Part shown: positions 29,044 through 37,101 of the stretch, piece after piece
How the letters are laid out: each line of letters opens with the position of its first letter
How positions within the stretch are numbered: position 1 is the first letter of the stretch
Source: Knoellia flava TL1
GTDB taxonomy: Bacteria > Actinomycetota > Actinomycetes > Actinomycetales > Dermatophilaceae
Direction of reading: 5' to 3'
Assembly (NCBI RefSeq): GCF_000768675.1
Contig: NZ_AVPI01000077.1
Location: 1-64,000 of the forward strand
Length of the DNA: 64,000 bases
The notes under the pieces: model-generated
Database searches by the model: none
Told to the model about the DNA's origin: nothing
The model's input: the letters and a program-made list of their open reading frames with translations, nothing else
Translations under genes and position numbers: made by a program

Positions 29044-31764
29044 ATGCCTTCCCTGCCGGGCGGGACCCTCACCCTGCTCTTCAGCGACATCGAGGGGTCG
29101 ACCTCGATGCTCCAGCGTCTCGGCGCGCGCTGGGGCGAGGCCCTCACGGCACACCGCGAGATCCTGCGGGCGACCTTCGCCGAGCACGACGGCCGCGAGA
29201 TGGGCACCGAGGGAGACAGCTTCTTCGTCGTCTTCACCTCGGCCCAGCACGCCGTGCTCGCGGCGGTGCAGGGCCAGCGGCGGCTGCTCGAGCACCGGTG
29301 GCCCGACGACTCGCCCCTCCGGGTCCGGATGGGCCTGCACACCGGCGAGCCGGAGCGCCACGGTGAGGGCTACATCGGCATCGACGTCCACCAGGCGGCC
29401 CGCATCGCCGCCACCGCCAGCGGCGGACAGGTCGTCCTATCGGCGGCGACCCAGGCGCTGGCCGCGAACGCCGCCGAGGACATCACGACGAGGGACCTCG
29501 GCCTCCACCGGCTCAAGGACCTGCCGGAGCCGGTGCACCTCTACGAGCTGTCGGCCCCCGGCCTGCCCGGCGACCACCCTCCCCTGCGGAGCCTCGGCAC
29601 CCAGGCCAACCTGCCGGCATACGCGAACGAGATCATCGGCCGCGAGCGGGAGGTGGACGACGTCACCGGGCTGCTCGAGGACACCCGCGCCCGGCTCGTC
29701 ACCCTCACCGGCACCGGTGGCACGGGCAAGACCCGGCTCGCGGTGGCGGTCGCGCGGGACCTCCAGGACCGGTTCCCGCACGAGATCATCTTCGTCCCGC
29801 TCCACACGGCCGACCGGGCCGCGCTCATGTGGTCGGGCATCTCCGAGGCCGTCGGCGCGCCGGTCGACGCCGAGGTCCTGCCGCACGAGCGGGTGAGCCG
29901 CTTCCTCGCCGAGCGCACCGCGCTGCTCGTCCTCGACAACCTCGAGCAGATCCCCGAGGCAGCGCAGGTCGTCGCGGACCTCCTCGCCGCGGCACCCGGG
30001 GTGTCCGTGCTCGCGACGTCGCGGCGGCCGCTCCACCTCGTCGACGAGCACCTCTACCCGGTCGCCGTCCTCGAGGTGCCCACGCCCATCTCCGGGAACG
30101 ACGTCGACTCCGCCCGGACCGGCGCGGTCGAGCTCTTCGAGCAGCGCGCCCGGATGGTGCGGCCGAGCTTCCGGCTCACACCCGACAACCTCGACACCGT
30201 CGTCACCCTCTGCCGGCGCCTCGACGGCCTCCCGCTCGCGATCGAGCTCGCCGCGGCGCGGTCGCAGCTCCTCAGCCCACGCGCGCTGCTCGCGCGGATC
30301 GACGACCGCCTCGGCGACCGGCTCACCGCCGGGCACCGGTCCTCGCGGCAGCAGACGCTCGCCGCGACGATCGCGTGGAGCTGGGACCTCCTCGACGACG
30401 ACAGCCAGCGGGCCCTGCGCCGGCTCGGTGTCTTCGCCGGACGCGTCGGGCTCGACGCGGTGCAGGTGGTCGTCGCGGACGAGGGGGAGGACCCCCTCGA
30501 CCTCGTCGCACACCTCGTCGACGTGAGCCTCGCCGAGATCGTCGAGGGACCCGACGGGGAGCCGATGGTGCTCCTCCTCGAGACGATCCGGCGCTTCGCG
30601 AGAGACCGCCTCGGCGACTCCGGCGAGCGTGACGAGGTCCGTCTCCGCCACGCGCGGTGGTGCCTGCACGTCGCCACGGGTATCAGCGCCCTGCTCACCG
30701 GTCCCCGCCAGATGACCGCCCTCGACCGGATGGAGGCCGTCGAGGAGGACATCCGGTCGGCGCTCGGCTGGTGCCTGGCGCCGGGACGGGTGACGACCCC
30801 GGAACGCCGCGACGTCGGGCTCGCGCTGCTGGAGCCGATGGACGCCTACTGGTACCGCTTCGGATACATCGCCGAGGGACGAGGGTGGCACGACCGCGCC
30901 CTCGTCGTCCTCGAGCAGGACGACGACGCCGACCCCGGACGACTCGTCGACGCCCTCCACGGCAAGGGGATCCTCGCGGTCCAGCAGAACGACCTGTCCA
31001 CGGGCTCGCAGGCGCTCGAGAGGGCACTCGAGCTCGCGCACCGCATCGGTGACCGCTTCCGCGAGTCGAGGGAGTCCAACAGCCTCGGGGTGGCCCGTCG
31101 CGAGGCCGGCGACACCGAGGGTGCGCGCGAGCTCATCCTGCGCAGCGCTGCCCTCGCGCGCGAGATCGGCGACACCCACCGCGAGGCCATCGCCCTGAGC
31201 AACGTCGTCCAGATCCACCTCGACTCCGGCGAGTACGCCGACGCCGTCGTGGCGGCCCGGCGCGCGGTCGAGGCAGACCGCGCCCTCGGCGACCCCTGGG
31301 GTGTGGCCATCAACCAGTGCAACCTCATCCCGGCCCTGCTCAACGCGGAAGGGCCCGAGGCCGCGAGGGAGCAGTTCGTCGCCGTCGCGCACGAGGCCGT
31401 GGCCCTCGGCGACGTCGAGCTGTCGCTCGACGTCCTCGACTCGGGCGCGTCCGTGTGGGCCGCCCTGGGCGAGGGGGCGCTCGCGGCCACCCTCCTCGGA
31501 GCCTCGGACCGGCAGCGCGAGGTCGCCGGCATTCCGCGCGCCGAGCCCGACCAGCGTCACCTCGACCGCTTCGTCGCGCCCGCCCGCGAGGCGCTCGGGC
31601 CGGTCGAGTGGGACCGGGCACACGCCCGTGGTGCCACGCTGGGCATCGAGGACGCAGTAGCCCGGGGAGTGGCCCACACGGGGGGTTTCCGCTCGTTCGC
31701 CGGACGTTCGGACCGTTCGTCAATAACGTTCGGCTCCCGACCAGTCGATGGGAGATCCTCATGA
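29044..31764 (+). CDS. Class III nucleotide cyclase - STAND ATPase - TPR protein
   Basis: A 906-residue three-part signalling protein. Residues 1-165 are a class III cyclase domain: metal-binding D15 (LFSDIEGST) and D58 (EGDSFFVVF), and GIDVHQAARI near 112-121 with R120. The consensus transition-state asparagine is replaced by H116 and the substrate-selecting lysine appears lost. Residues ~205-530 are a STAND/NB-ARC-like ATPase with Walker A GTGGTGKT (223-230), LLVLDNLEQIPEA and the GLPLAIELAAARSQLL motif. The remainder is TPR-like helices. No C-terminal LuxR helix-turn-helix is seen. Such proteins may sense ligands through ATPase/TPR and tune cyclase output. The stop overlaps the next gene (ATGA). 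Confidence 0.9.
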   Translation: MPSLPGGTLTLLFSDIEGSTSMLQRLGARWGEALTAHREILRATFAEHDGREMGTEGDSFFVVFTSAQHAVLAAVQGQRRLLEHRWPDDSPLRVRMGLHTGEPERHGEGYIGIDVHQAARIAATASGGQVVLSAATQALAANAAEDITTRDLGLHRLKDLPEPVHLYELSAPGLPGDHPPLRSLGTQANLPAYANEIIGREREVDDVTGLLEDTRARLVTLTGTGGTGKTRLAVAVARDLQDRFPHEIIFVPLHTADRAALMWSGISEAVGAPVDAEVLPHERVSRFLAERTALLVLDNLEQIPEAAQVVADLLAAAPGVSVLATSRRPLHLVDEHLYPVAVLEVPTPISGNDVDSARTGAVELFEQRARMVRPSFRLTPDNLDTVVTLCRRLDGLPLAIELAAARSQLLSPRALLARIDDRLGDRLTAGHRSSRQQTLAATIAWSWDLLDDDSQRALRRLGVFAGRVGLDAVQVVVADEGEDPLDLVAHLVDVSLAEIVEGPDGEPMVLLLETIRRFARDRLGDSGERDEVRLRHARWCLHVATGISALLTGPRQMTALDRMEAVEEDIRSALGWCLAPGRVTTPERRDVGLALLEPMDAYWYRFGYIAEGRGWHDRALVVLEQDDDADPGRLVDALHGKGILAVQQNDLSTGSQALERALELAHRIGDRFRESRESNSLGVARREAGDTEGARELILRSAALAREIGDTHREAIALSNVVQIHLDSGEYADAVVAARRAVEADRALGDPWGVAINQCNLIPALLNAEGPEAAREQFVAVAHEAVALGDVELSLDVLDSGASVWAALGEGALAATLLGASDRQREVAGIPRAEPDQRHLDRFVAPAREALGPVEWDRAHARGATLGIEDAVARGVAHTGGFRSFAGRSDRSSITFGSRPVDGRSS

Positions 31765-31976
31765 CGAACGACGACGCGATGCTCGCCCAGTGGTGGAACG
31801 CGCTGAGCGCCGAGGAGCAGCAGGAGGCCTTCGAGGCCGAGCGCACCGGCCAGCTCACGCCGCACCTGCAGGGTTCGCTCATGGGCGCCGGCATGTTCGG
31901 CTTCACGAGCGAGGTCAAGGAGAAGCCCGAGAAGGTGCCCCGCGCGCTGCACGACTTCCTCAAGATGCGGCACTGA
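31761..31976 (+). CDS. Small hypothetical protein coupled to the cyclase gene
   Basis: A 71-residue acidic protein (TNDDAMLAQWWNALSAEEQQ at the N-terminus) with no membrane segment. Its ATG overlaps the cyclase stop by four bases and has GGGAG upstream, so translation is probably coupled. Helix-forming residues dominate both ends; a Gly/Met/Phe-rich turn (GAGMFGF) lies in the middle. Family not recognised. A partner or accessory factor of the cyclase is a reasonable guess from position alone. Confidence 0.7.
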   Translation: MTNDDAMLAQWWNALSAEEQQEAFEAERTGQLTPHLQGSLMGAGMFGFTSEVKEKPEKVPRALHDFLKMRH

Positions 31977-32032
31977 GCACTCCTCCGGTCGCCCACCGGC
32001 CACGCCACCCGGACGGCCATGGCCGCTCTGGG

Positions 32033-32038
32033 TAGCCT
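32033..32038 (+). promoter_or_regulatory. Candidate -10 (TAGCCT) for leaderless mRNA of the flavoprotein gene
   Basis: TAGCCT, six bases (ccgcgt), then the GTG at 32045. No ribosome-binding site is visible. Confidence 0.5.
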
Positions 32039-32044
32039 CCGCGT

Positions 32045-34504
32045 GTGAGTGCAGCGCAGCGGCTCCCGGACCGGGCCCGTGTCGTCATCGTCGGTGGCGG
32101 CGTCATCGGCACCTCGATCGCCTACCACCTGGCGCACGAGGGGGTGACCGACGTCGTCCTCGTCGAGCGCGACCGCCTCACGAGCGGCACGACGTGGCAC
32201 GCCGCCGGCCTCATGACATGCTTCGGCACGACGAGCGAGACGCTGACGAACATCCGGCTCCACTCGCGCGAGCTCTTCGCGCGGCTCGAGGCCGAGACGG
32301 GTCTGTCGACGGGCTTCCGGCCCGTCGGCGTCATCGAGGCGGTGGGCGACACCGACCGCCTCGAGGAGTACCGGCGCGTCGCGACCTTCCAGCGGCGCCT
32401 CGGGCTGGAGGTCGACGAGATCGGCCCGAGCGAGATGGCCGCGCTCTTCCCGCACGCCGACATGGACGGGCTCGTCGCGGGCTTCCACGTGCCCGGCGAC
32501 GGACGGGTCAACCCGGTCGACCTCACGATGTCGCTCGCCCGTGGCGCACGCAACCTCGGGGTGCGCATCGTCGAGGGCGTGAGCGTCGGCGACGTCGTCA
32601 CCCGTGACGACGGCGCGCTGCCGCGCGTCACGGGCGTGCGCACGAGCGCGGGGGACATCGAGTGCGAGGTCGTCGTCAACTGCACCGGCATGTGGGCCCG
32701 CCAGCTGGGTGAGCGGCACGGCGTCGTCATCCCCAACCAGGCCGCCGAGCACTACTACCTCATCACCGACACGATCCCCGGCCTCGACCCCGACGGGCCG
32801 ATCTTCGAGGACCCCGCCCGCTACGGCTACTACCGCGAGGAGGGCGGCGGCATGATGGTCGGCCTCTTCGAGCCCGAAGCGGCCCCGTGGCGTCTCGACG
32901 GCATCCCCGAGAACTTCTCGTTCGGGACCCTGCCACCGGACTGGGAGCGCGTGGCGCCGGCGCTCGAGACCGCGATGTCACGCGTACCCGTCACGCTCGA
33001 CGCGGGCGTCCGCACGTTCTTCTGCGGTCCGGAGTCGTTCACCCCCGACCGGCTGCCGGCCGTCGGCGAGGCGCCGGAGCTGCTTGGCTACTTCGTCGCT
33101 GCGGGGCTCAACTCGGTCGGGATCCTCAGCAGCGGTGGCCTCGGACGCGTTGTCGCACAGTGGATCTCGAGTGGCCGCCCCGACGTCGACGTCACCGCGA
33201 TCGACGTCGCGCGCTTCCGGCCCCACCAGCTCCAGCGCGACTACCGCCGCGACCGCGTCACCGAGGTGCTCGGCAAGACGTATGCCGCCCACACGCCGGG
33301 CGTCGAGCTGATCGCCGGACGCGGCACCTTCGTCTCGCCCGTCCACGACGAGATGGTCGCCGCCGGTGCGAGGCTCAAGGACGTCTCCGGCTGGGAGAGC
33401 GCCGACTGGTATGCCGGTGACGGCCGCACGCCGCACCTCACCCCCTCGTGGGGTCGCCAGCCGTGGTTCGAGCGGTGGGAGGCCGAGCACCGGGCCGTGC
33501 GCGAGGCGGTCGGGGTCATCGACATGTCGTTCATGGCGACGTTCCGGGTGACCGGCGCCGACGCGGGTGCCGTGCTCGAGCGGGTGAGCGCCGGCCACGT
33601 CGACGGCGAGGTCGACCGGATCACCTACACCCAGTGGCTCGGTCCGGACGGCGGCATCGAGGCCGACCTCACCGTGACGAAGCGGGGGGAGGGGCACTTC
33701 CTCGTCGTCGCGTCCGACACCGCTCACGGGCGCACCCTCGCGTGGCTGCGCCGACAGGTCGGGGATGCCGACGTGAGCATCGAGGACGTCACCGAGGCCA
33801 CCGGGCAGCTCAACGTCCAGGGACCCCGGTCGCGCGACCTCCTCGCCACGCTCACGGACGCCGACCTGTCGACCGAGGCGTTCCCCTTCCGGACCGCTCG
33901 GACCATCACGGTCGCCGGCGTCGAGGTGCTCTGCGTCCGCATCACCTACGTCGGCGAGCTCGGCTACGAGCTCTATCTCCCGCGCCAGCACGCGGCCACG
34001 GTCTGGAGGGCACTGCGCGAGGAGGGCACGGCATACGGGCTCCTGCCGGTCGGGTTGCGGGCGCTCGGTTCGCTTCGCCTCGAGAAGGCCTACCGCGACT
34101 ACGGGCACGACATCGCCAACACCGACACGGTCGGCATGGCCGGGCTCGGGTTCGCCGTCGACCTCGACACCGACTTCTTCGGGCGCGACGCCGTCGTCGC
34201 CGAGCGCGAGCACCCGCGCCACGACAGGCTCGTCCAGGTGCTGCTCACCGACCCCGAGCCGCTGATGTTCGGCGCGGAAGTGTTGCTGCGCAACGGTTCT
34301 GCGGTCGGCGACGTGCGCTCGGCGTCCTACGGCTGGACCCTCGGCGGCGCGGTGGGGATCGCGTCCGTCACCGGTGACGGGCCGGTGACGAAGGGGTGGC
34401 TCGAGGAGGGGACGTGGGAGGTCGACGTCGCCGGGACGCGCGTGCCGGCGACGGTCTCACTGCGTCCGCTCTACGACCCGACGAGCGCGCGCGTGAGGGC
34501 CTAA
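32045..34504 (+). CDS. FAD-dependent dimethylglycine/sarcosine dehydrogenase-like protein with aminomethyltransferase domain
   Basis: An 819-residue two-enzyme fusion. The N-terminal DAO domain (1-~380) has the FAD motif VVIVGGGVIGTSIAYHLA and TTWHAAGL, where the histidine corresponds to the covalent FAD site of dimethylglycine and sarcosine dehydrogenases. The C-terminal half (~430-819) is a GcvT-like folate-binding aminomethyltransferase (VQGPRSRDLL, YVGELGYELYLP, GLRALGSLRLEKAYRDYGHD). The enzyme would oxidise N-methylated glycine and hand the one-carbon unit to tetrahydrofolate. It links logically to glyA but is not adjacent to it. The exact substrate is uncertain. Confidence 0.9.
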   Translation: MSAAQRLPDRARVVIVGGGVIGTSIAYHLAHEGVTDVVLVERDRLTSGTTWHAAGLMTCFGTTSETLTNIRLHSRELFARLEAETGLSTGFRPVGVIEAVGDTDRLEEYRRVATFQRRLGLEVDEIGPSEMAALFPHADMDGLVAGFHVPGDGRVNPVDLTMSLARGARNLGVRIVEGVSVGDVVTRDDGALPRVTGVRTSAGDIECEVVVNCTGMWARQLGERHGVVIPNQAAEHYYLITDTIPGLDPDGPIFEDPARYGYYREEGGGMMVGLFEPEAAPWRLDGIPENFSFGTLPPDWERVAPALETAMSRVPVTLDAGVRTFFCGPESFTPDRLPAVGEAPELLGYFVAAGLNSVGILSSGGLGRVVAQWISSGRPDVDVTAIDVARFRPHQLQRDYRRDRVTEVLGKTYAAHTPGVELIAGRGTFVSPVHDEMVAAGARLKDVSGWESADWYAGDGRTPHLTPSWGRQPWFERWEAEHRAVREAVGVIDMSFMATFRVTGADAGAVLERVSAGHVDGEVDRITYTQWLGPDGGIEADLTVTKRGEGHFLVVASDTAHGRTLAWLRRQVGDADVSIEDVTEATGQLNVQGPRSRDLLATLTDADLSTEAFPFRTARTITVAGVEVLCVRITYVGELGYELYLPRQHAATVWRALREEGTAYGLLPVGLRALGSLRLEKAYRDYGHDIANTDTVGMAGLGFAVDLDTDFFGRDAVVAEREHPRHDRLVQVLLTDPEPLMFGAEVLLRNGSAVGDVRSASYGWTLGGAVGIASVTGDGPVTKGWLEEGTWEVDVAGTRVPATVSLRPLYDPTSARVRA

Positions 34505-34567
34505 GACGATGCGCCGGCCGGCGGCCCTGAGGGTGTGACCCGGATCTCATTGAACGGTCCAGTAGTC

Positions 34568-34581
34568 GGGACCTATGTCCC
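34568..34581. promoter_or_regulatory. DosR/DevR-like box
   Basis: GGGACCTATGTCCC fits the GGGAC-N4-GTCCC core of the mycobacterial DosR (DevR) hypoxia box, here flanked by GTC and TGA. It lies 88 bases upstream of the membrane-protein start at 34670. A further GGGAC half-site follows at 34588. Presence of a DosR homologue cannot be checked in this window. Confidence 0.45.
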
Positions 34582-34669
34582 TGAAGCGGGACCCCTCGCC
34601 CACGCGACAGTGGTGGTGCCGGAAAAGGCACCCACCACACCGGGCACCAGCCCAGAAGGAAGTACCGCC

Positions 34670-35257
34670 ATGCGACGTCGCACCTTGGATGCACTGCTCA
34701 CGACGGGCGGCCTCATCGTCGCCATCGTCCTCCTCGTCGCAGGCGGACTCCTCTCGTGGGCCAACAACTTCGTCGACGACAACGTCCGGACGCAGCTCGC
34801 CGCGCAGAACATCTACTTCCCCGACAAGGGCAGCGAGCAGCTCGAGGACCCGGCCGTCAAGCCCTACCTCGAGAAGTACGCCGGTCAGCAGCTCCTCACC
34901 GGTGAGCAGGCCAAGGCCTACGCCGACCACTACATCAAGGTCCACCTCGACGCCTCGACCGGTGGCAAGACCTACTCGGAGCTGAGCACCATCTCGCGCG
35001 CCAACCCTGACGACGAGAAGGCTGCCGGCCTCGTCCAGCTCGCCTTCCGCGGCGAGACCCTCCGCGGGCTCCTGCTCAACGCCTACGCCTTCGGGACCAT
35101 GGGCAAGATCGCGATGTACGCCGCCTGGGCCAGCTTCGTCGGCGCCGCCGCGATGATCGTCCTCAGCCTCCTGGGCTTCCTCCACCTCCGCCGGGTCCCG
35201 GTCGAGGAGGAGGTGGGCGCCAAGGTCCGCCGGACCCCGGTGACCGCCACCGCCTGA
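34670..35257 (+). CDS. Two-helix membrane protein of unknown function
   Basis: A 195-residue protein. An N-terminal helix (LLTTGGLIVAIVLLVAGGLL) is followed by an extracytoplasmic region of about 110 residues (NNFVDDNVRTQLAAQNIYFP, then DPAVKPYLEKYAG and the conserved-looking ADHYIKVHL), then a second helix (AMYAAWASFVGAAAMIVLSLLG). Related actinobacterial proteins are often mislabelled as LigA-like dioxygenases; nothing in this sequence supports an enzyme. AGAAGGAAG precedes the ATG. A DosR-like box lies upstream and a strong terminator downstream, so it is probably monocistronic. Confidence 0.72.
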   Translation: MRRRTLDALLTTGGLIVAIVLLVAGGLLSWANNFVDDNVRTQLAAQNIYFPDKGSEQLEDPAVKPYLEKYAGQQLLTGEQAKAYADHYIKVHLDASTGGKTYSELSTISRANPDDEKAAGLVQLAFRGETLRGLLLNAYAFGTMGKIAMYAAWASFVGAAAMIVLSLLGFLHLRRVPVEEEVGAKVRRTPVTATA

Positions 35258-35262
35258 CCACG

Positions 35263-35319
35263 GCACGCACGACAGGGACGGTCCCGCAGCCCCAGCTGCG
35301 GGACCGTCCTCGTGCGTGC
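35263..35319 (+). terminator. Strong two-stage hairpin terminator
   Basis: The inner stem GGACGGTCCCGCAG/CTGCGGGACCGTCC is perfect over 14 bp around CCCCAG. Outer arms GCACGCACGA/TCGTGCGTGC extend it. It lies five bases after the membrane-protein stop. Confidence 0.85.
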
Positions 35320-35345
35320 GGGCACCGGGGCGCGACACTGGTGCC

Positions 35346-35645
35346 ATGCCCCGCGCCAACCGCCGTCGCCGCGACGACGTGCCCCTCGCCCTCGGCCGCC
35401 TGGGTCGTGGCACGACCACGACCGAGTCGTATGCCGGCCAGCGCTGGGCCGTGCGCCGGGTCACCGGGGAGTCGTCCGACCGGACCTACCTGTGCCCCGG
35501 GTGCGAGCAGGGCATCCCGCCCGGGGTGCCGCACGTCGTGGCCTGGCCGGAGGAGGGCGTCGGTGGTGTGGGGGACCGCCGCCACTGGCACTCGTCGTGC
35601 TGGACGGCGCGCGAGCGTCGCAGGCCGCCCGGCGCGTATCGCTGA
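35346..35645 (+). CDS. Small basic zinc-finger-like protein
   Basis: A 99-residue protein with a basic N-terminus (PRANRRRRDD) and a likely metal site formed by LCPGCEQGIPPGVPH and HWHSSCW (C-x2-C ... H-x-H-x2-C). A nucleic-acid or protein-interaction zinc finger is plausible. Homologues of this style are common, uncharacterised actinobacterial proteins. The start at ATG 35346 is uncertain, with no clear ribosome-binding site. Confidence 0.65.
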   Translation: MPRANRRRRDDVPLALGRLGRGTTTTESYAGQRWAVRRVTGESSDRTYLCPGCEQGIPPGVPHVVAWPEEGVGGVGDRRHWHSSCWTARERRRPPGAYR

Positions 35646-35688
35646 GCACCCCCTCGGTGCCGTCTAGGCTGCCGGACGTGGAGGCGAC

Positions 35689-37008
35689 GTGAACCTGAGC
35701 TGGGGCAAGAACTCGGTCCGCTCGTGGCGGGAGTACCGGCTGCGCCAGCGGGCCGCCCTGCGTGAGAGCAACCGGATCCACCACGAGGACGAGCACCTCG
35801 AGCGCCGGCTGCTCGCCGACCTCCTCGGGAGCGACGACCGTGACGAGGCCGACACGACGGCCGACGAGACGGAGGCGTCGTCCTCCGGTGGCGCGGCTCC
35901 GGCTCCGGCCACCGCGTCGTCCACGGCGTCGTCCACGGGCACGACCCAGTTCGGCGAGATGGGCCGGCCGATGAACAGGCAGTCGCCCTTCTACCTCGGC
36001 TTCGTCGGAGCGCTCGGCGCCCTCATCGCGATCGGCCTCTGGCACTCGCTCGGCCGCCTGGCCACGACGATCACCATCCTCGTCGTCGCGCTCTTCCTCA
36101 CGCTGGCGCTCAACCCGATCGTCGAGTGGCTCGGTCGTCGTGGTCTGCGCCGCTCGCTCTCGGTCGCCATCGTCTTCGTCGGCGTCATCGTGGTCTTCGT
36201 GCTGCTCGGGCTGCTCGTCTTCCCGCCGGTCATCACTCAGGGCACCCAGCTCGTGCAGGAGGCCCCGAGCTACGTCGACCGCATCCTCAACGCGCGGTGG
36301 GTCCAGGAGCTCGACAAGAACTACGACGTCGTCGACAAGATCAGCGAGGAGTTCAACAAGCGCCTCACCGACGAGAACTTCATCGGCTCGGTGCTCGGCG
36401 GCGTCCTCGGCGCCGGCCGCGCCGTCGTCAACGGCGTCTTCCAGACGTTCACCATCCTCATCCTCACGCTCTACTTCCTCGCGTCGCTGCCGAAGATGAA
36501 GCGCGTCGCCTACTCGATGGTCCCCGCCAGCCGCCGCAACCGCGTCGCGCAGCTGAGCGAGGAGATCATGCGCCGTACCGGCTCCTACGCCATCGGCCAG
36601 GTCGCCATCGCGACGGTCAACGCCGTCCTCAGCTACGTCATGATGAGCATTCTCGGCATCCCGTATGCCGCGGTGCTGGCCGTGCTCGTCGGCTTCCTCG
36701 GTCTCGTCCCCATGGTCGGCGCCACGCTCGGTGCCGCGCTCGTCTGCCTCGTGGCCTTCTTCGACGAGCCGCGGACCGCGCTCATCGCCGGCATCTACTA
36801 CCTGATCTACCAGCAGGTCGAGAACTACGTCATCGCGCCGCGCATCATGCAGCGCACGGTGTCGGTGCCGGGTGCGGTGACCGTCGTCGCGGCCCTGGCC
36901 GGTGGGACGCTGCTCGGCGTGCTCGGTGCGCTGCTCGCCATCCCCGTGGCGGCGGCGTTCCTGCTGCTCGTCGACGAGGTCCTCGTCCCGCGCCAGCGCC
37001 ACCAGTAG
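35689..37008 (+). CDS. AI-2E family transporter
   Basis: A 439-residue membrane protein of the AI-2 exporter (PerM/YdiK/TqsA-like) superfamily. A ~90-residue hydrophilic N-terminal region, rich in Arg/Glu then Ser/Thr/Ala, precedes about eight helices. The order is typical: two N-terminal hairpins (ALFLTLALNPIVEWL), an amphipathic middle segment (LVQEAPSYVDRILN), then the conserved C-terminal stretch GFLGLVPMVGATLGAAL and YYLIYQQVENYVIAPRIM. The substrate is not necessarily AI-2; some members are ion antiporters. GTGGAGG precedes the GTG start. It faces ccr across a 22-bp inverted repeat. Confidence 0.9.
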   Translation: MNLSWGKNSVRSWREYRLRQRAALRESNRIHHEDEHLERRLLADLLGSDDRDEADTTADETEASSSGGAAPAPATASSTASSTGTTQFGEMGRPMNRQSPFYLGFVGALGALIAIGLWHSLGRLATTITILVVALFLTLALNPIVEWLGRRGLRRSLSVAIVFVGVIVVFVLLGLLVFPPVITQGTQLVQEAPSYVDRILNARWVQELDKNYDVVDKISEEFNKRLTDENFIGSVLGGVLGAGRAVVNGVFQTFTILILTLYFLASLPKMKRVAYSMVPASRRNRVAQLSEEIMRRTGSYAIGQVAIATVNAVLSYVMMSILGIPYAAVLAVLVGFLGLVPMVGATLGAALVCLVAFFDEPRTALIAGIYYLIYQQVENYVIAPRIMQRTVSVPGAVTVVAALAGGTLLGVLGALLAIPVAAAFLLLVDEVLVPRQRHQ

Positions 37009-37013
37009 CCGAA

Positions 37014-37088
37014 CGACTTCTTGCCCATTCGCGCCGGTCCAGCTCGACGGTGACCCGTCGTGGGTTGGCGCGAATGGGCAAGAAGTCG
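37014..37088. repeat. Perfect 22-bp inverted repeat between convergent genes
   Basis: The left arm (37014-37035) begins CGACTTCTTGCCC and is matched exactly by 37067-37088, around a 31-base centre with its own CGACGG/CCGTCG pairing. It starts five bases after the transporter stop and ends 14 bases before the ccr stop. The layout is nearly identical to the element at 8180-8252, and the arms share CGACT--TTGCCC. Confidence 0.88.
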
Positions 37089-37101
37089 GGGTGGGTCGGT
37101 G

